Positions 44,289 through 54,300 of a stretch of 64,000 nucleotides of DNA are shown here, piece by piece. The notes beneath the pieces are model-generated. The model did no database searches and was not told where the DNA came from. It worked only from the letters and a program-made list of their open reading frames with translations. The translations under genes were made by a program, and so were the position numbers. Position 1 is the stretch's first letter. Each line of letters starts with the position of its first letter. The stretch comes from Legionella_A sp963772805 (GTDB lineage: Bacteria; Pseudomonadota; Gammaproteobacteria; Legionellales; Legionellaceae): the NCBI GenBank assembly GCA_963772805.1, contig CAVYYU010000002.1, forward strand, positions 540,725 to 604,724, in the 5' to 3' direction.

Positions 44289-45599
44289 TTAAATACCCAA
44301 GTGCTGGCGAATGTACCTCATAGGCTTGCGCAACAAATAATAGGCCAAGCTTACTCTTTTTCCAAAAAGCTTCATCGTGCCTTGTTCGCCCAAACTGGCA
44401 GGGGAGTCTTTGGGCAAGATGGCAACGCCAAAATAGGCAAGCGTGCCGTCTGGCCGGGCCTCAGCGATGGGGTTGATATATTTTATCTGCGCACGCACGG
44501 ATTGAATTGGATTTTCGTTGCCATAGAAATAGGCTGGAGCTGTCTTGTCTATATTAATCATATTATCCATTGCGACCCACAAATCGATTTCTTTTTTTTC
44601 AGGATTTGCCAACAACATTATTTTTTCACCAATTTTCACCGGTTTTCCTAGCCACTCATTGGGGTCTGAATACAGTACTACACCATCGGCAGGGCTTTTG
44701 ATTTCCGTTCTTTCGAATAATTGCTGGTGGTATTGATAAGCGACTAATGCCTGCTGTTGTTCATTTTGTAAATTTTGTATCTCTTGCTTGGACTCTTCAT
44801 CTGTATATGAGTGTCGATAGGCTTTTAGATAGCGTTGTTGCGCAATATTCAGATCTTGTTGTGCTTCTTCCAGTTGATTTTTAACCGTTATATCGTCCAG
44901 TTTCAATAATAACTGCCCCGCCTTTACTGTTTCATTGGGCTTAACTGCCATGACGCTTATAGAGCTGTTGATTGCTGGTGCTATCAATAATGGATCTTCT
45001 GGACTAATTTCAGCCGTAGCGATGGTGTTTTCTTTGATGCGCACGCCAAAAAATAATACCAGCACGATTGCTAACGCAATAAAGACGTTTTTTTTCGAAA
45101 TGGTGGCTGCCCGCAGGTGCTGATGCTTGTGCTTTTTGAGCGTTAATTTTTCCCAAGAATAACTTATGGCACTAACGACTACTGGGGAAAAATCAAGAAA
45201 TTCTTGTGCTGGCACTTCCTTAAACCATAAAACAAGCCCCCATTCACCAATTGATTTTGAGTGCAGGGGTAAATAAAGACCATGGCTCATCGATTCGTAA
45301 TAAGGGTCAATGTTGATATCAAGGCTGCTTAATTCAAAGATAGTCGGTTTGCTGTATTGAGCACTTAGTGCTGGATAAAATTGTGTATTCAGCCAATGTA
45401 TGATTGCAGAATATTCATTGATTTCACTGATATTTGAAGCGGCTCTGGTTTTATATTGCAAATGGCTGTGTTCAAATAATATTGCTTGTGAGTAGGGGAG
45501 TGCCTCAGACAGCAAATTCACCACAATCATTTGCAGCGTTTTTAGATCCGGAGCTTGCCGTAAACGCTCTTCAAATAAAATCCACTGCCCAAGATTCAT
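44289..45599 (-). CDS. HlyD-family adaptor with N-terminal GAF-like domain
   Basis: A 436-residue protein. Residues 1-165 look like a GAF domain (start LRQAPDLKTLQMIVVNLLSEALPYSQAILFE in pieces, then WGLVLWFKE). One span follows (about 172-190), then a membrane-fusion region with two lipoyl halves (VMAVKPNETVKAGQLLLKLDD and EIKSPADGVVLYSD) flanking a coiled-coil hairpin. A cytosolic sensor domain on an adaptor suggests a link between export and an internal signal. It overlaps the next HlyD gene by 4 bases and abuts the M50 gene. Confidence 0.85.
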   Translation of the reverse strand: MNLGQWILFEERLRQAPDLKTLQMIVVNLLSEALPYSQAILFEHSHLQYKTRAASNISEINEYSAIIHWLNTQFYPALSAQYSKPTIFELSSLDINIDPYYESMSHGLYLPLHSKSIGEWGLVLWFKEVPAQEFLDFSPVVVSAISYSWEKLTLKKHKHQHLRAATISKKNVFIALAIVLVLFFGVRIKENTIATAEISPEDPLLIAPAINSSISVMAVKPNETVKAGQLLLKLDDITVKNQLEEAQQDLNIAQQRYLKAYRHSYTDEESKQEIQNLQNEQQQALVAYQYHQQLFERTEIKSPADGVVLYSDPNEWLGKPVKIGEKIMLLANPEKKEIDLWVAMDNMINIDKTAPAYFYGNENPIQSVRAQIKYINPIAEARPDGTLAYFGVAILPKDSPASLGEQGTMKLFGKRVSLAYYLLRKPMRYIRQHLGI

Positions 45600-46387
45600 T
45601 TCCGTGGACCAAAATCGGCATAGCCACTCATGCCAGGTTTCACATTCACGCCATTTTCAATAAATGAAGCATAAGCTGTAAATGTATTGGAAACAGGATC
45701 AATTGCATAGGTTAGCCGTGTAATTTTAGCAGGGTAATTCTCATCGGTTTCATTAAGTTTGATATTAAATTCGGTGCCTATTTTAAGCCAGCCCAGCCAT
45801 TCTGAAGGTAAAATAAGCTTCACTTCCAAAAGCGATAAATTCACGACCTCAATCAGTGGTTTACCTTGCTCGATATATTCATGTTCACTAGCGAAGAGGG
45901 AAACAACTTGGCCGTCGAAAGGTGCTTTAAGGATACATTGCGAGACGATATAGCTTTTGATAACCAGATCCTCTTTAGCTTCTATTGCCTGGCTTTGAGC
46001 CTCGCTATATTCAGTTCGGCTAGCGCCGCCGAGATGATACAATTTTTCCATGTCACGTGCTTTGTTACCAAGGTGAGCAGCTATAGCGGCTGCCTTTTCT
46101 TTTTCAGCGCGCATGACGGTGCAATTATATTCAACAAGTGGGTCGTCTTTTTTAAAGAGAGCGCCACCCAGGAGAGGGATTTTGTCAATGAATCCAGTAA
46201 TTGGGCTTGAGAATTTCACATTTTCAATAGGACTAATGATAATGGGGACCAGCGATTTATCAATGTCTTCTACTTGCGTTTGTTGTGGGGCGAGCACTTT
46301 TGTATATGAAAATTTAACGACGGCAATGCTCATCAGGCTTATCATGATGATCTGTACTGTTTTTTTTAACCTATTCTTTTTTCTCAT
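45596..46387 (-). CDS. HlyD-family periplasmic adaptor subunit
   Basis: A 263-residue membrane-fusion protein with an N-terminal anchor (about 9-28), a lipoyl half (VKFSSPITGFIDKIPLLGGA), a short coiled-coil hairpin (about 90-140), the second lipoyl half (LKAPFDGQVVSLFASEHEYI) and a beta-barrel region ending VKPGMSGYADFG. It would link the inner-membrane components to the TolC-type channel. It is the second gene of the operon, 58 bases after tolC-like. Confidence 0.9.
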   Translation of the reverse strand: MRKKNRLKKTVQIIMISLMSIAVVKFSYTKVLAPQQTQVEDIDKSLVPIIISPIENVKFSSPITGFIDKIPLLGGALFKKDDPLVEYNCTVMRAEKEKAAAIAAHLGNKARDMEKLYHLGGASRTEYSEAQSQAIEAKEDLVIKSYIVSQCILKAPFDGQVVSLFASEHEYIEQGKPLIEVVNLSLLEVKLILPSEWLGWLKIGTEFNIKLNETDENYPAKITRLTYAIDPVSNTFTAYASFIENGVNVKPGMSGYADFGPRK

Positions 46388-46445
46388 GATTTAACGTATC
46401 CCTGTTCTCTCATTTCAAGTTTTCACAAAAACCACGTATCGGTTT

Positions 46446-47966
46446 CTAAGCGATGTTGGGCATTTCGGCTAATATTTTTTCCAGTTGTTGCTGTTCAAAT
46501 ACAGGTTTAGCATTCACGGTATCAATAACCTTGGTCAGCTCATCAATTGGCAGGTCAAGGCAATTGGCCTGATAAACCGGGTCTAGACCCAATGAGTCGC
46601 TTAGCTCCGACGCTGCAGTTTGAAAATCCGCATAAGCCATGTCGCGCTTCAATTGAGCTAATACCAGTGCTCCACGTGCTTTAGTCAATGCAAATTGACT
46701 GGTCAGGTTCCCTTTTTGTTTATATAAATTCTGATAAATTGACAGTTCATTTTCCAATATTTTTGCATTGGTATACAAATTATCCTTAGCATAAGTGTAG
46801 GACAATTTTGCAATATCGACTTGCGTTACAATTGCCATGGACAATGCGACTCGACGTACTTCTGCCAAAAAGGTCTGTTGCTTGGCAAGCCTGTAGCTTT
46901 TAGCATTCGACATGATTTTGATGATGTTCCAAGACAACGACAAGCTCAATTGGTTCCACTGGTTGTGCACCAAATAACTGTTGCTGTCGTAATAGGAACC
47001 ATAATTGAATTCAAATCCTGGCAGCATGCGTAAACGGGCTTTATTAATTTCATTTAAGCCAATGCGATTGCGATAATTTTCTTCTTGCAGTTCAGGTCTG
47101 TAATAAAGAGCGAGCTGCTCAAGTTTGTCCAAGCGATCTGGCAATTTGTTGCTTAGGTCAGTTTGTTCGTAACCATTTGCTTTTAGTTTTAGTTTTGCAT
47201 GCCCCGGCGCACTAATGAGTCCCATCAGTTCGGGTTTAAAACGTGCCATTTCAAAGTTGAGCTGTAAAATTTGATTGTAGATTAACCATAGATCTCGCCT
47301 GAAGCGGGCTGCATCAACTGGAGACATGAGCTTGTCTTGTTCTGCCGTAGCGGAATTGTTGATGGCGTTTTTCAGATCTTGCTCATACCCTCGTGATAAT
47401 TCGGTGTATCTTGCTGCGGCAAATGCGCGCCAAAAGGCCTTCTTGGTGTCTTTTGAGAGCCGCTGAATCATTTTGCGTTTTTCTTGTTCGGCAATCAGTA
47501 CCTGATCCGCTTTCTGCTTGCTTTCAAAATAACTGACACCAAAATCCAGGACATTCCACGAAAAATTCAGATCAGCCAGCCTGCGCACGCGGTCTTCAGC
47601 TGTGGAGACTTGTCCTGTGATAGGTGACAACACTTCATTGACATTACTTCGATCAACATAACCTGCGTGAGCGACAAGATTAGGCAACATATTTAAATTA
47701 GAAATGCTCATGTCGCTACGCGCAATGGCTTGTTCGGCGAGTTTGATTCGATAGTCCAGATTATATTTTAATGCCCTGGCAATCGCATGATTTAAGGTAA
47801 GCTCACCATCCAGGATAGGGCGCACTGTATTAAGTGCTTGAATGTCATTCGCAAGATTATCAAGATGTTCCTTGGGTGTAAACGGGTTAGGCAGTATGGT
47901 GCAACCTGATAAAAGCATCAGTACGCTGGCGCCAAATCCTCTCAACATCAATTTTTTTCTTAACAT
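46446..47966 (-). CDS. TolC-family outer-membrane channel lipoprotein
   Basis: A 506-residue outer-membrane efflux protein with a lipoprotein signal (lipobox LLSGC near residue 21) from the ATG at 47966. Two TolC-type repeats are visible: LTLNHAIARALKYNLDYRIKLAEQAIA in the first and the LALYYRPELQEENYRNRI segment in the second, quoted in part. It begins the four-gene export operon. Upstream, an ISAs1-type element ends 98 bases before the start, so the original promoter may be partly displaced. The ribosome-binding site is weak. Confidence 0.9.
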   Translation of the reverse strand: MLRKKLMLRGFGASVLMLLSGCTILPNPFTPKEHLDNLANDIQALNTVRPILDGELTLNHAIARALKYNLDYRIKLAEQAIARSDMSISNLNMLPNLVAHAGYVDRSNVNEVLSPITGQVSTAEDRVRRLADLNFSWNVLDFGVSYFESKQKADQVLIAEQEKRKMIQRLSKDTKKAFWRAFAAARYTELSRGYEQDLKNAINNSATAEQDKLMSPVDAARFRRDLWLIYNQILQLNFEMARFKPELMGLISAPGHAKLKLKANGYEQTDLSNKLPDRLDKLEQLALYYRPELQEENYRNRIGLNEINKARLRMLPGFEFNYGSYYDSNSYLVHNQWNQLSLSLSWNIIKIMSNAKSYRLAKQQTFLAEVRRVALSMAIVTQVDIAKLSYTYAKDNLYTNAKILENELSIYQNLYKQKGNLTSQFALTKARGALVLAQLKRDMAYADFQTAASELSDSLGLDPVYQANCLDLPIDELTKVIDTVNAKPVFEQQQLEKILAEMPNIA

Positions 47967-48063
47967 AATAGTTAGTCCATTAACCGACAACGTTAGTAAA
48001 AAAAGGCGAACCAATAATTATACTAGCGCTTATACGATCTGATAATCAACACAATTATCATAC

Positions 48064-49282
48064 CAGGGCAAGATCACCAAAATCTTTTAAATAGCAGCGA
48101 GCTATGATCAAATAGCCACATTTTATAAAATGAGGCTATTTGAATGTCTAATGGTTTAGTAGAGTATTTTGGTGATTTACCCGATCCACGTGTAAGAGGC
48201 CGGACAGATTACCCACTAATAGAGATTGTATTTCTCTGTATCAGCGCAATTGTTTCTGGATTTGACGGCTGGGAAGCCATAGAAGATTTTGGACATGGTA
48301 AATTGGATTGGCTGAGAAAATTTTTGCCTTACGAAAATGGTATACCTCGTCATGATACGGTTGCTCGAGTGATGTCTTGTTTATCACCAAAAGCACTTCA
48401 ATCCTGTTTTATAAGCTGGGTTCAATCGATAGCTAAAATAACAGATGGAGAAATCGTAGCCATTGATGGAAAACAAGCCCGTCGCTCTTACGATAAAAAG
48501 AATCGTAAAGCAGCGATCCATATGGTTAGTGCATGGGCTTGCCAAAATGGCGTGGTTTTAGGGCAGCAAAAAACAGATACAAAATCTAATGAGATAACGG
48601 CAATCCCGCAGTTGCTTGATATTCTGGAACTAAAAGGATGTATTGTTACTATTGATGCAATGGGATGCCAACGCGATATTGCAAAAAAAATACGTGAATG
48701 CGAAGCCGATTATGTTTTAGCACTCAAAGGGAATCAAAGCGAACTACAAGAGATGGTGAGCGATTTTTTTTCAACAGCGATTAAAAAAAATTTTGCGGCT
48801 GTTGAGCACTCTAGAGCTGAAGAAAATGATTATGGTCATGGACGAATTGAATCAAGAGTTTGTTATGCTATTCCTTTACCTGATTACCTTAAAGATTTTC
48901 GCAAAGAGTGGGCTGATTTAAAAAGTTTGATTTGCATTATATCTTCTCGTGACATTAATAATGTTGTTACTCAGGAAAAACGTTATTATATTAGCTCACT
49001 TGAGGCTAATGCGCCTAAAATCAACCATGCAATCCGATGTCATTGGCACGTTGAAAATTCCTTGCATTGGGTTATGGATGTTACGTTTAAAGAAGATGAC
49101 TCAAGAATTAGACGGGGAGTGGCTGCAGAGAACATGAGTGTTATGCGACACCTTGCGTTGAATTTGATAAGAAAAGAGTCGGAATCAAAGTTTTCAGTTC
49201 CTCGAAAAAGACGAAAAGCGAGTCTTTATGACGAATATAGGGAAAAGGTGTTAGGAATTTGAACTTTGACGCTCTTGCCCTG
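48064..49282 (+). mobile_element. Intact ISAs1-family insertion sequence
   Basis: A 1,219-base element with terminal inverted repeats starting CAGGGCAAGA on both ends and a perfect 10-base target duplication ATTATCATAC at 48054-48063 and 49283-49292. It encodes one full-length transposase. It interrupts the spacer between the export operon and the giant-protein gene. Confidence 0.93.
48144..49262 (+). CDS. ISAs1-family transposase
   Basis: A 372-residue DDE transposase. The N-terminal part has YFGDLPDPRVRGRTDYPLIE and IPRHDTVARV (DUF4338/ISAs1-type), then the catalytic segments IVAIDGKQARRSY (first Asp), IVTIDAMGCQRDIAKKI (second Asp) and HWHVENSLHWVMDVTFKEDD (Glu), quoted in part. Length and ends indicate an intact, possibly active element. 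Confidence 0.95.
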   Translation: MSNGLVEYFGDLPDPRVRGRTDYPLIEIVFLCISAIVSGFDGWEAIEDFGHGKLDWLRKFLPYENGIPRHDTVARVMSCLSPKALQSCFISWVQSIAKITDGEIVAIDGKQARRSYDKKNRKAAIHMVSAWACQNGVVLGQQKTDTKSNEITAIPQLLDILELKGCIVTIDAMGCQRDIAKKIRECEADYVLALKGNQSELQEMVSDFFSTAIKKNFAAVEHSRAEENDYGHGRIESRVCYAIPLPDYLKDFRKEWADLKSLICIISSRDINNVVTQEKRYYISSLEANAPKINHAIRCHWHVENSLHWVMDVTFKEDDSRIRRGVAAENMSVMRHLALNLIRKESESKFSVPRKRRKASLYDEYREKVLGI

Positions 49283-49292
49283 ATTATCATAC

Positions 49293-49591
49293 GCAGCCTA
49301 TTTCACCGATAAAAATTACGCATGGTGGCCTCTGGTTTTACACGGTGGTTTGTCGTTACGCATTTGTTGCTACGTTGGTCGTTACGAGCTTATGAAAACA
49401 GTGTCGCCAAGGCATTGTCGATATTTATTATAACCAAAGAAGGCCGAACCAGGTCGTTAAGAATAATCGCATCACACCAAGTATGGTCAAGAAATGTTAG
49501 TACCTGTATTTTTTTAATAATGAAGGGTCATTAGTCACGTGATTGATAACCGTGATCGGCATCATTAGGCCGAATGAACAAATAAACACAA
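49293..49591. other. Native spacer between two IS elements
   Basis: About 300 bases of AT-rich sequence with no coding frame I can support. Together with 47967-48053 and 51280-51341 it is what remains of the original spacer between the divergent export operon and giant-protein gene. Confidence 0.5.
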
Positions 49592-49695
49592 AAATAATCG
49601 CAATAGTGTCGGAGCAAAATAGAAATGTCCCCTTTCGGGCAATTTAGAAATGTCACCTTGTAACATTAATCCCCTCTAAAAATATCCCAGGGGTT

Positions 49696-49712
49696 TGGGG
49701 ACAGAGTCCCCA
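49696..49712. repeat. G-rich hairpin of the shared IS block, copy C
   Basis: TGGGGAC-AGA-GTCCCCA, a perfect 7-pair stem with the same AGA loop as copy A and preceded by AAATATCCCAGGGGTTT. Confidence 0.7.
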
Positions 49713-49780
49713 TTTTAAATAGCCCTGCGAAGCAGCCATTTTGGTCTTGGCGGCTGAAGATAAACAGCAGCTCAATCCCC

Positions 49781-49811
49781 TCACGGTCATTGCCGTCCCC
49801 GGCTGTTCCGT
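49781..49811 (+). repeat. Shared 31-base structured IS motif, copy C
   Basis: Reads TCACGGTCATTGCCGT to GGCTGTTCCGT, between the left IS end and the transposase stop codon, in the same orientation as copy B. Confidence 0.85.
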
Positions 49812-49832
49812 AATTTAATTATACAATATATT

Positions 49833-51134
49833 CTAAATTACGCCATTTGTTGGCGTTTTTTGAGCATAAGCTTCTGTTGCTGTTGGATTGATAATGAAAT
49901 GTCGCCATGGATGATTCGCTGGTGGCGTATACTTTTTAGCATTATTCCTTATCGTATCTACTTTCGACTCTAGTTGTTTGGCATCAACAATAGCAGCATT
50001 AGGTTTTGCTCTCTCATGGCAGGTGTAATCTAATATTTTTCCTTGGCATACTAAAGTGACTACATCATTTAGATCTTTGCAAACAGTAACCATCGAGTGC
50101 TGTAACCTATAGCCTTTTGTGTTTGTTTTAATTTGATAAATCACATTTTCATAGCTTATTTCTAGATTTTTTGAGATTTTCCGCTCATCTTGGTAGCTCA
50201 AAATCAGATTCATCTCTTCATCCGTTGGCAAATCCTTACGGTGTGCGTTCTCTGAACTTCTGGCTTCCACTGCAAAACGGCTATTGTGATCCTTTATATA
50301 CGTCGGTAAATACGCATTAGCAGACTCTATATCGCTGATCCCAAGTAATCGCATCTCTTTCACTAATCGATCCTGCAGTGTCTGATTAGCGCGTTCTACG
50401 CGACCTTTCGCTTCAGGGCTGTGAGCGCAAATCAACTCGATACCCAGTTGGCCTGCTGCACGTCCAAATTGTGTTTCTGTGTCTTCTGAGGCTGTAGGTA
50501 GATTAATCCGGAATATACCGTGTCGATCACTGTAAGTAGCTAAAGGGATTCCATGCTCAACAATATACTTATGCATTAATTTAAAATAACCAGCGGTTGT
50601 TTCAGTGGGTTCAAAGTGCAGGCTGCATAACTGGCTGGTTGCATCGTCAATAGCGACCAATAAACAACATTTAGGTCCTCGGTCTTCGAACCAGGGGTGA
50701 GGAGAGCCATCTATTTGGGTAAGCTCACCAAAACAATCGCGACGATCTCGCTGAGGATGAATTTGGGCTTGCTTCTGACGATTTGCTTTCCAGAAGCCCC
50801 ATTCAACCATCCATTGTCTCAATGTCTCTTTGCTGACTTTAATACCATGTTTTTCATAGAGCTTTTCAGCAGCAAATTTAGGTCCAAAATCATAATAATG
50901 CGTTTCTATTAATGTTTTGATTACTTCTATTTTTTCATCGCTATGCTTCCGATTACTTGGACAGCCTCGCTGTTTTGATTGTAATCCTTCTGCACCATAC
51001 TGCTTATAGTTCCTTACCAAACGTTTTATTTGTCTTACCGTCAACCCAAGATGCTGCGCTGCAATCTTCTGCGTTAATCGCTTATCAATTATTTTTTCAA
51101 TGATGGATAAGCGCTCTATCTCCTTTGTGCTCAT
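49833..51134 (-). CDS. IS1202/ISNCY-type transposase
   Basis: A 433-residue transposase from the ATG at 51134, preceded by AAAGGGG. It has an N-terminal helix-turn-helix (LTQKIAAQHLGLTVRQIKRL), an rve core with acidic residues in TQIDGSPHPW, YSDRHGIFR and SPEAKGRVERANQTLQ, and a C-terminal beta-rich domain. This domain order matches ISNCY transposases of the IS1202 group. Intact. Confidence 0.9.
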   Translation of the reverse strand: MSTKEIERLSIIEKIIDKRLTQKIAAQHLGLTVRQIKRLVRNYKQYGAEGLQSKQRGCPSNRKHSDEKIEVIKTLIETHYYDFGPKFAAEKLYEKHGIKVSKETLRQWMVEWGFWKANRQKQAQIHPQRDRRDCFGELTQIDGSPHPWFEDRGPKCCLLVAIDDATSQLCSLHFEPTETTAGYFKLMHKYIVEHGIPLATYSDRHGIFRINLPTASEDTETQFGRAAGQLGIELICAHSPEAKGRVERANQTLQDRLVKEMRLLGISDIESANAYLPTYIKDHNSRFAVEARSSENAHRKDLPTDEEMNLILSYQDERKISKNLEISYENVIYQIKTNTKGYRLQHSMVTVCKDLNDVVTLVCQGKILDYTCHERAKPNAAIVDAKQLESKVDTIRNNAKKYTPPANHPWRHFIINPTATEAYAQKTPTNGVI

Positions 51135-51341
51135 CGCTAATAACCCCTTTAAGAGCATTTTCCGTCCTCGATGATATTTGCCTACTTAAAGACTAGATTC
51201 ACCGAGACCAAAAGGGGACATTTCTATTTTGCCCAAAGGGGACATTTCTAAATTGCCGCTACAAAAATAATCGCAATAGAGCACAAAAAATACATATTGA
51301 TCTATAATTAAAATACTGGCTTGCTATTTTGGTTGTGCTGC

Positions 51342-54300
51342 ATGAAATCGATATTAAACTATTATTTAAATAAATTAAGGGGGCGTCGTTCCGGTCGCCC
51401 TAAAAATAGCGAAGAGCAAGGGCTCGGTTTAAAATCGGAGCATAAGGCTTATCGTCTTGAAGCACGCATATTGCTTGATGCGACACCCGTTGCTGTATTA
51501 ACAGTTGATGCAACGCACCCACCTGACGTAACACAAGTTGCTGACAGCATTGATAAAGTGACTAATAACGCGCTAGCACCAACCAGTCCTGATAAAACAG
51601 CACCCGACCCCGCTACCTTAAATACCGCATTCTCCGATGTCTATCAGGAAGCACAGGTACGCGATATTAAGGCCGTCAATACCAACCCCGTTTTAATGTC
51701 AGCCAAAGATATTACTCAACAAGACATCAGCGGCCCGCTGAAGGTGGTCGTAGGCCCGGAGCATGGTAGCGTCAGCATCGACGATAAAACCGGTAATATT
51801 GTTTATACCCCACAGTCAGGCTATGTGGGTCTGGACACATTCATGGTGCAAGCCGAGGGCAGTGACCTGGTTTTCCATGCTTATGATGTTCATCTAACGC
51901 TTGATAATCTGCTTACCCAGGATAGCGTAAGTACACTCAATGCCATTCAGCAATCAAATCAAGTTGTACGGGACGTTATTTTTGTTGATGAACGAGTAAC
52001 CGACTACCAATCCTTGATAGCAAATATCAATAGCAACGCCGTTATTTTTACCCTTAATACCGACCATGATGGTGTCGATCAGATAACAGACATCATCAAG
52101 CAGTTAAATAGCATGACGCAATTTCAAGGTTTAGATGCGATACATATTATTTCAGAAGGCTCGCAGGGGCAGTTAATACTGGGTAATGGCCTATTAAATA
52201 CCAATACGATGGATGGCCAATATGCAGCGGATTTGGCAATTATTAAAGGCGCTCTAACCGACAACGCCGATATTTTTGTTTATGGTTGTGATTTTGGTCA
52301 AGGGGATATAGGTCTGGATGCAGCATCCAAGCTTGCTGCTATAACAGGCGCTGATGTGGCGGCAAGTATTGATAAGACGGGTAGCAGTAATTACGGCGGT
52401 AACTGGACGTTGGAGCGCACGGTTGGACAAATTGATTATGCGCAATTATCACTTGGAAACTGGGATGGTTTGTTGTCCACTTATTCTGCTTATTATAGTC
52501 GTAATGGTAACGATGCTGCCTCTGTGTATACTATTCCTGATAATAATTCAGCTGGTCTGTCTTTTAATTTTTATTTTACTAATAATGGTGACGTTGTATG
52601 GCTAAATCAAGCTATAGATATGAGTATAACGATCAGCCATACTAACATGTCTGATCTAGTACTTTCATTAACAAGCCCAGATGGTACAACTGTCATATTA
52701 TCCAATCATGCAGGGTATGGAGGTGATGGTCTTAATGGTATTGCTCTATCTGACGGTTATACCATAAAGCTCTCTGAGCTGGCTGATCCAGGTAATAGCT
52801 TAATAACTGGGGGTTATAAACCGGAGCAATCATTCTCAGCGTTTGCTGAAAAACAAGTAGGGGGAATGTGGACCTTCAAGGTGGTAGACACTGTTGCTGG
52901 GAACACGGGAACTGTAAATTATGTTTCGCTCTCTGTAAATGGATATGCTCAGGTTGCCGCGACTGTGTCTCTGGATAACCCAGGTACAACTGGTTATTCT
53001 CAGAGCTTGCTCAGTCCTGACTACTCGGTAGGTTATACGCCAGGGGGTGCTGCAGTATCCATTGCGTCATACGGTAATGGTAACGCCTCCATAAGCATAT
53101 ACTCCCAATACTATCCCATCGTCAACTATATCGACCATGTCGAGGTTAAAATAAATAACTTTGTAACAGGCGATTTACTTGCACTTGATCCCATTTATAC
53201 CCTTTATAGTCCTGGCATTGTGTCATCCTATAATGCAATAACCGGTATTTTAACCCTCTCTGGCCACTCAACTCAGGGTTATAGTGATACAAATTATTAT
53301 ACCTGGGCCCTGCCATATGTAAAATTTTCAACGCCAGGCAATACACCCCAACCTATACTGGAACGGGATATAGGTGTAACTGTTTATACAACGCCAACGT
53401 TAGCGAGCAACACAGCACACGCCTATGTTGATATGTTAGGTGACTACGCCACGGTTTATGATGGGGTTTATAGCGCTACATACAATACAGGAACAGACCG
53501 GCACACTGATATTCTGCCTGTGTTTAATAACGTTCCAATTACTTTTATTCCTAACCAAGACTATGACTCGTTTTCAGTTTACAAAGTTAACTATAATGAT
53601 TCTTACCAGAAAGCCGTGTATTTTAAAGCGACGACTACAGGGTATACAACAATGACAGTCAACATAGCGGATGGATATTCCAGAGTTCTCGTCCTGTCTG
53701 GCGGGTATTCAAGTATTGCAGCTATGCGAGATGATGTAACAAGTCAGTCTCCGCTTAAAATAACACAATACTATACTTCTTCGGGTACACCATCCAACTT
53801 CTACAATACGTATTTAGAGGCGGGAAAATACTACTCGCTGATGGTGCCAAGTCAAAATTATACTAATTCTATGACAGTTACTGTAAGTTTTAGTGGTGAC
53901 AATGTCTGGAAACCGCCACCAACCGTTGACCGACTAACGACTTCAGTAAACACACCGACGATCACCGGTACATTCACGCGCACCACCAGCGCCCAGGAAC
54001 TGCGCGTATTAGTTAATGGTGTGACATACACCGTGGCTAATAGTAATGATACGTTCACCTACCCGTTGAATACGCCAAAAAATTGGTCATTGCAACTCCC
54101 TACTTTGGTGTATGGAACTTATGATGTTACCGCAACAGTCTATGACGGCGGAGTGGCAGGTATCGCTGATATTACGTCTAAGGAATTAAAATTAATCAAT
54201 CCAACACCAGCCGCAGGTACGCTTTCGCTCAGTAATTTTATTGACACAGGAAGCAGCTCTAGTGACTTCATCAGCCAAGACAATACATTTGATCTTAGCT

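Larger units (their letters stand above)
49608..51263 (-). mobile_element. IS1202-type (ISNCY) insertion sequence with 16-base target duplication
   Basis: The element starts and ends with TGT...ACA and carries at each end two copies of a repeat of the form GCAAWWTAGAAATGTCCCC. It is flanked by the direct repeat AAAATAATCGCAATAG (49592-49607 and 51264-51279). Long target duplications and doubled end repeats fit the IS1202-like group. It encodes one transposase and carries copy C of the shared motif block. Confidence 0.88.

Noticed and set aside
49322..49534. A 70-codon plus-strand frame between the two IS elements
   Set aside because: No conserved features; consistent with open spacer DNA.
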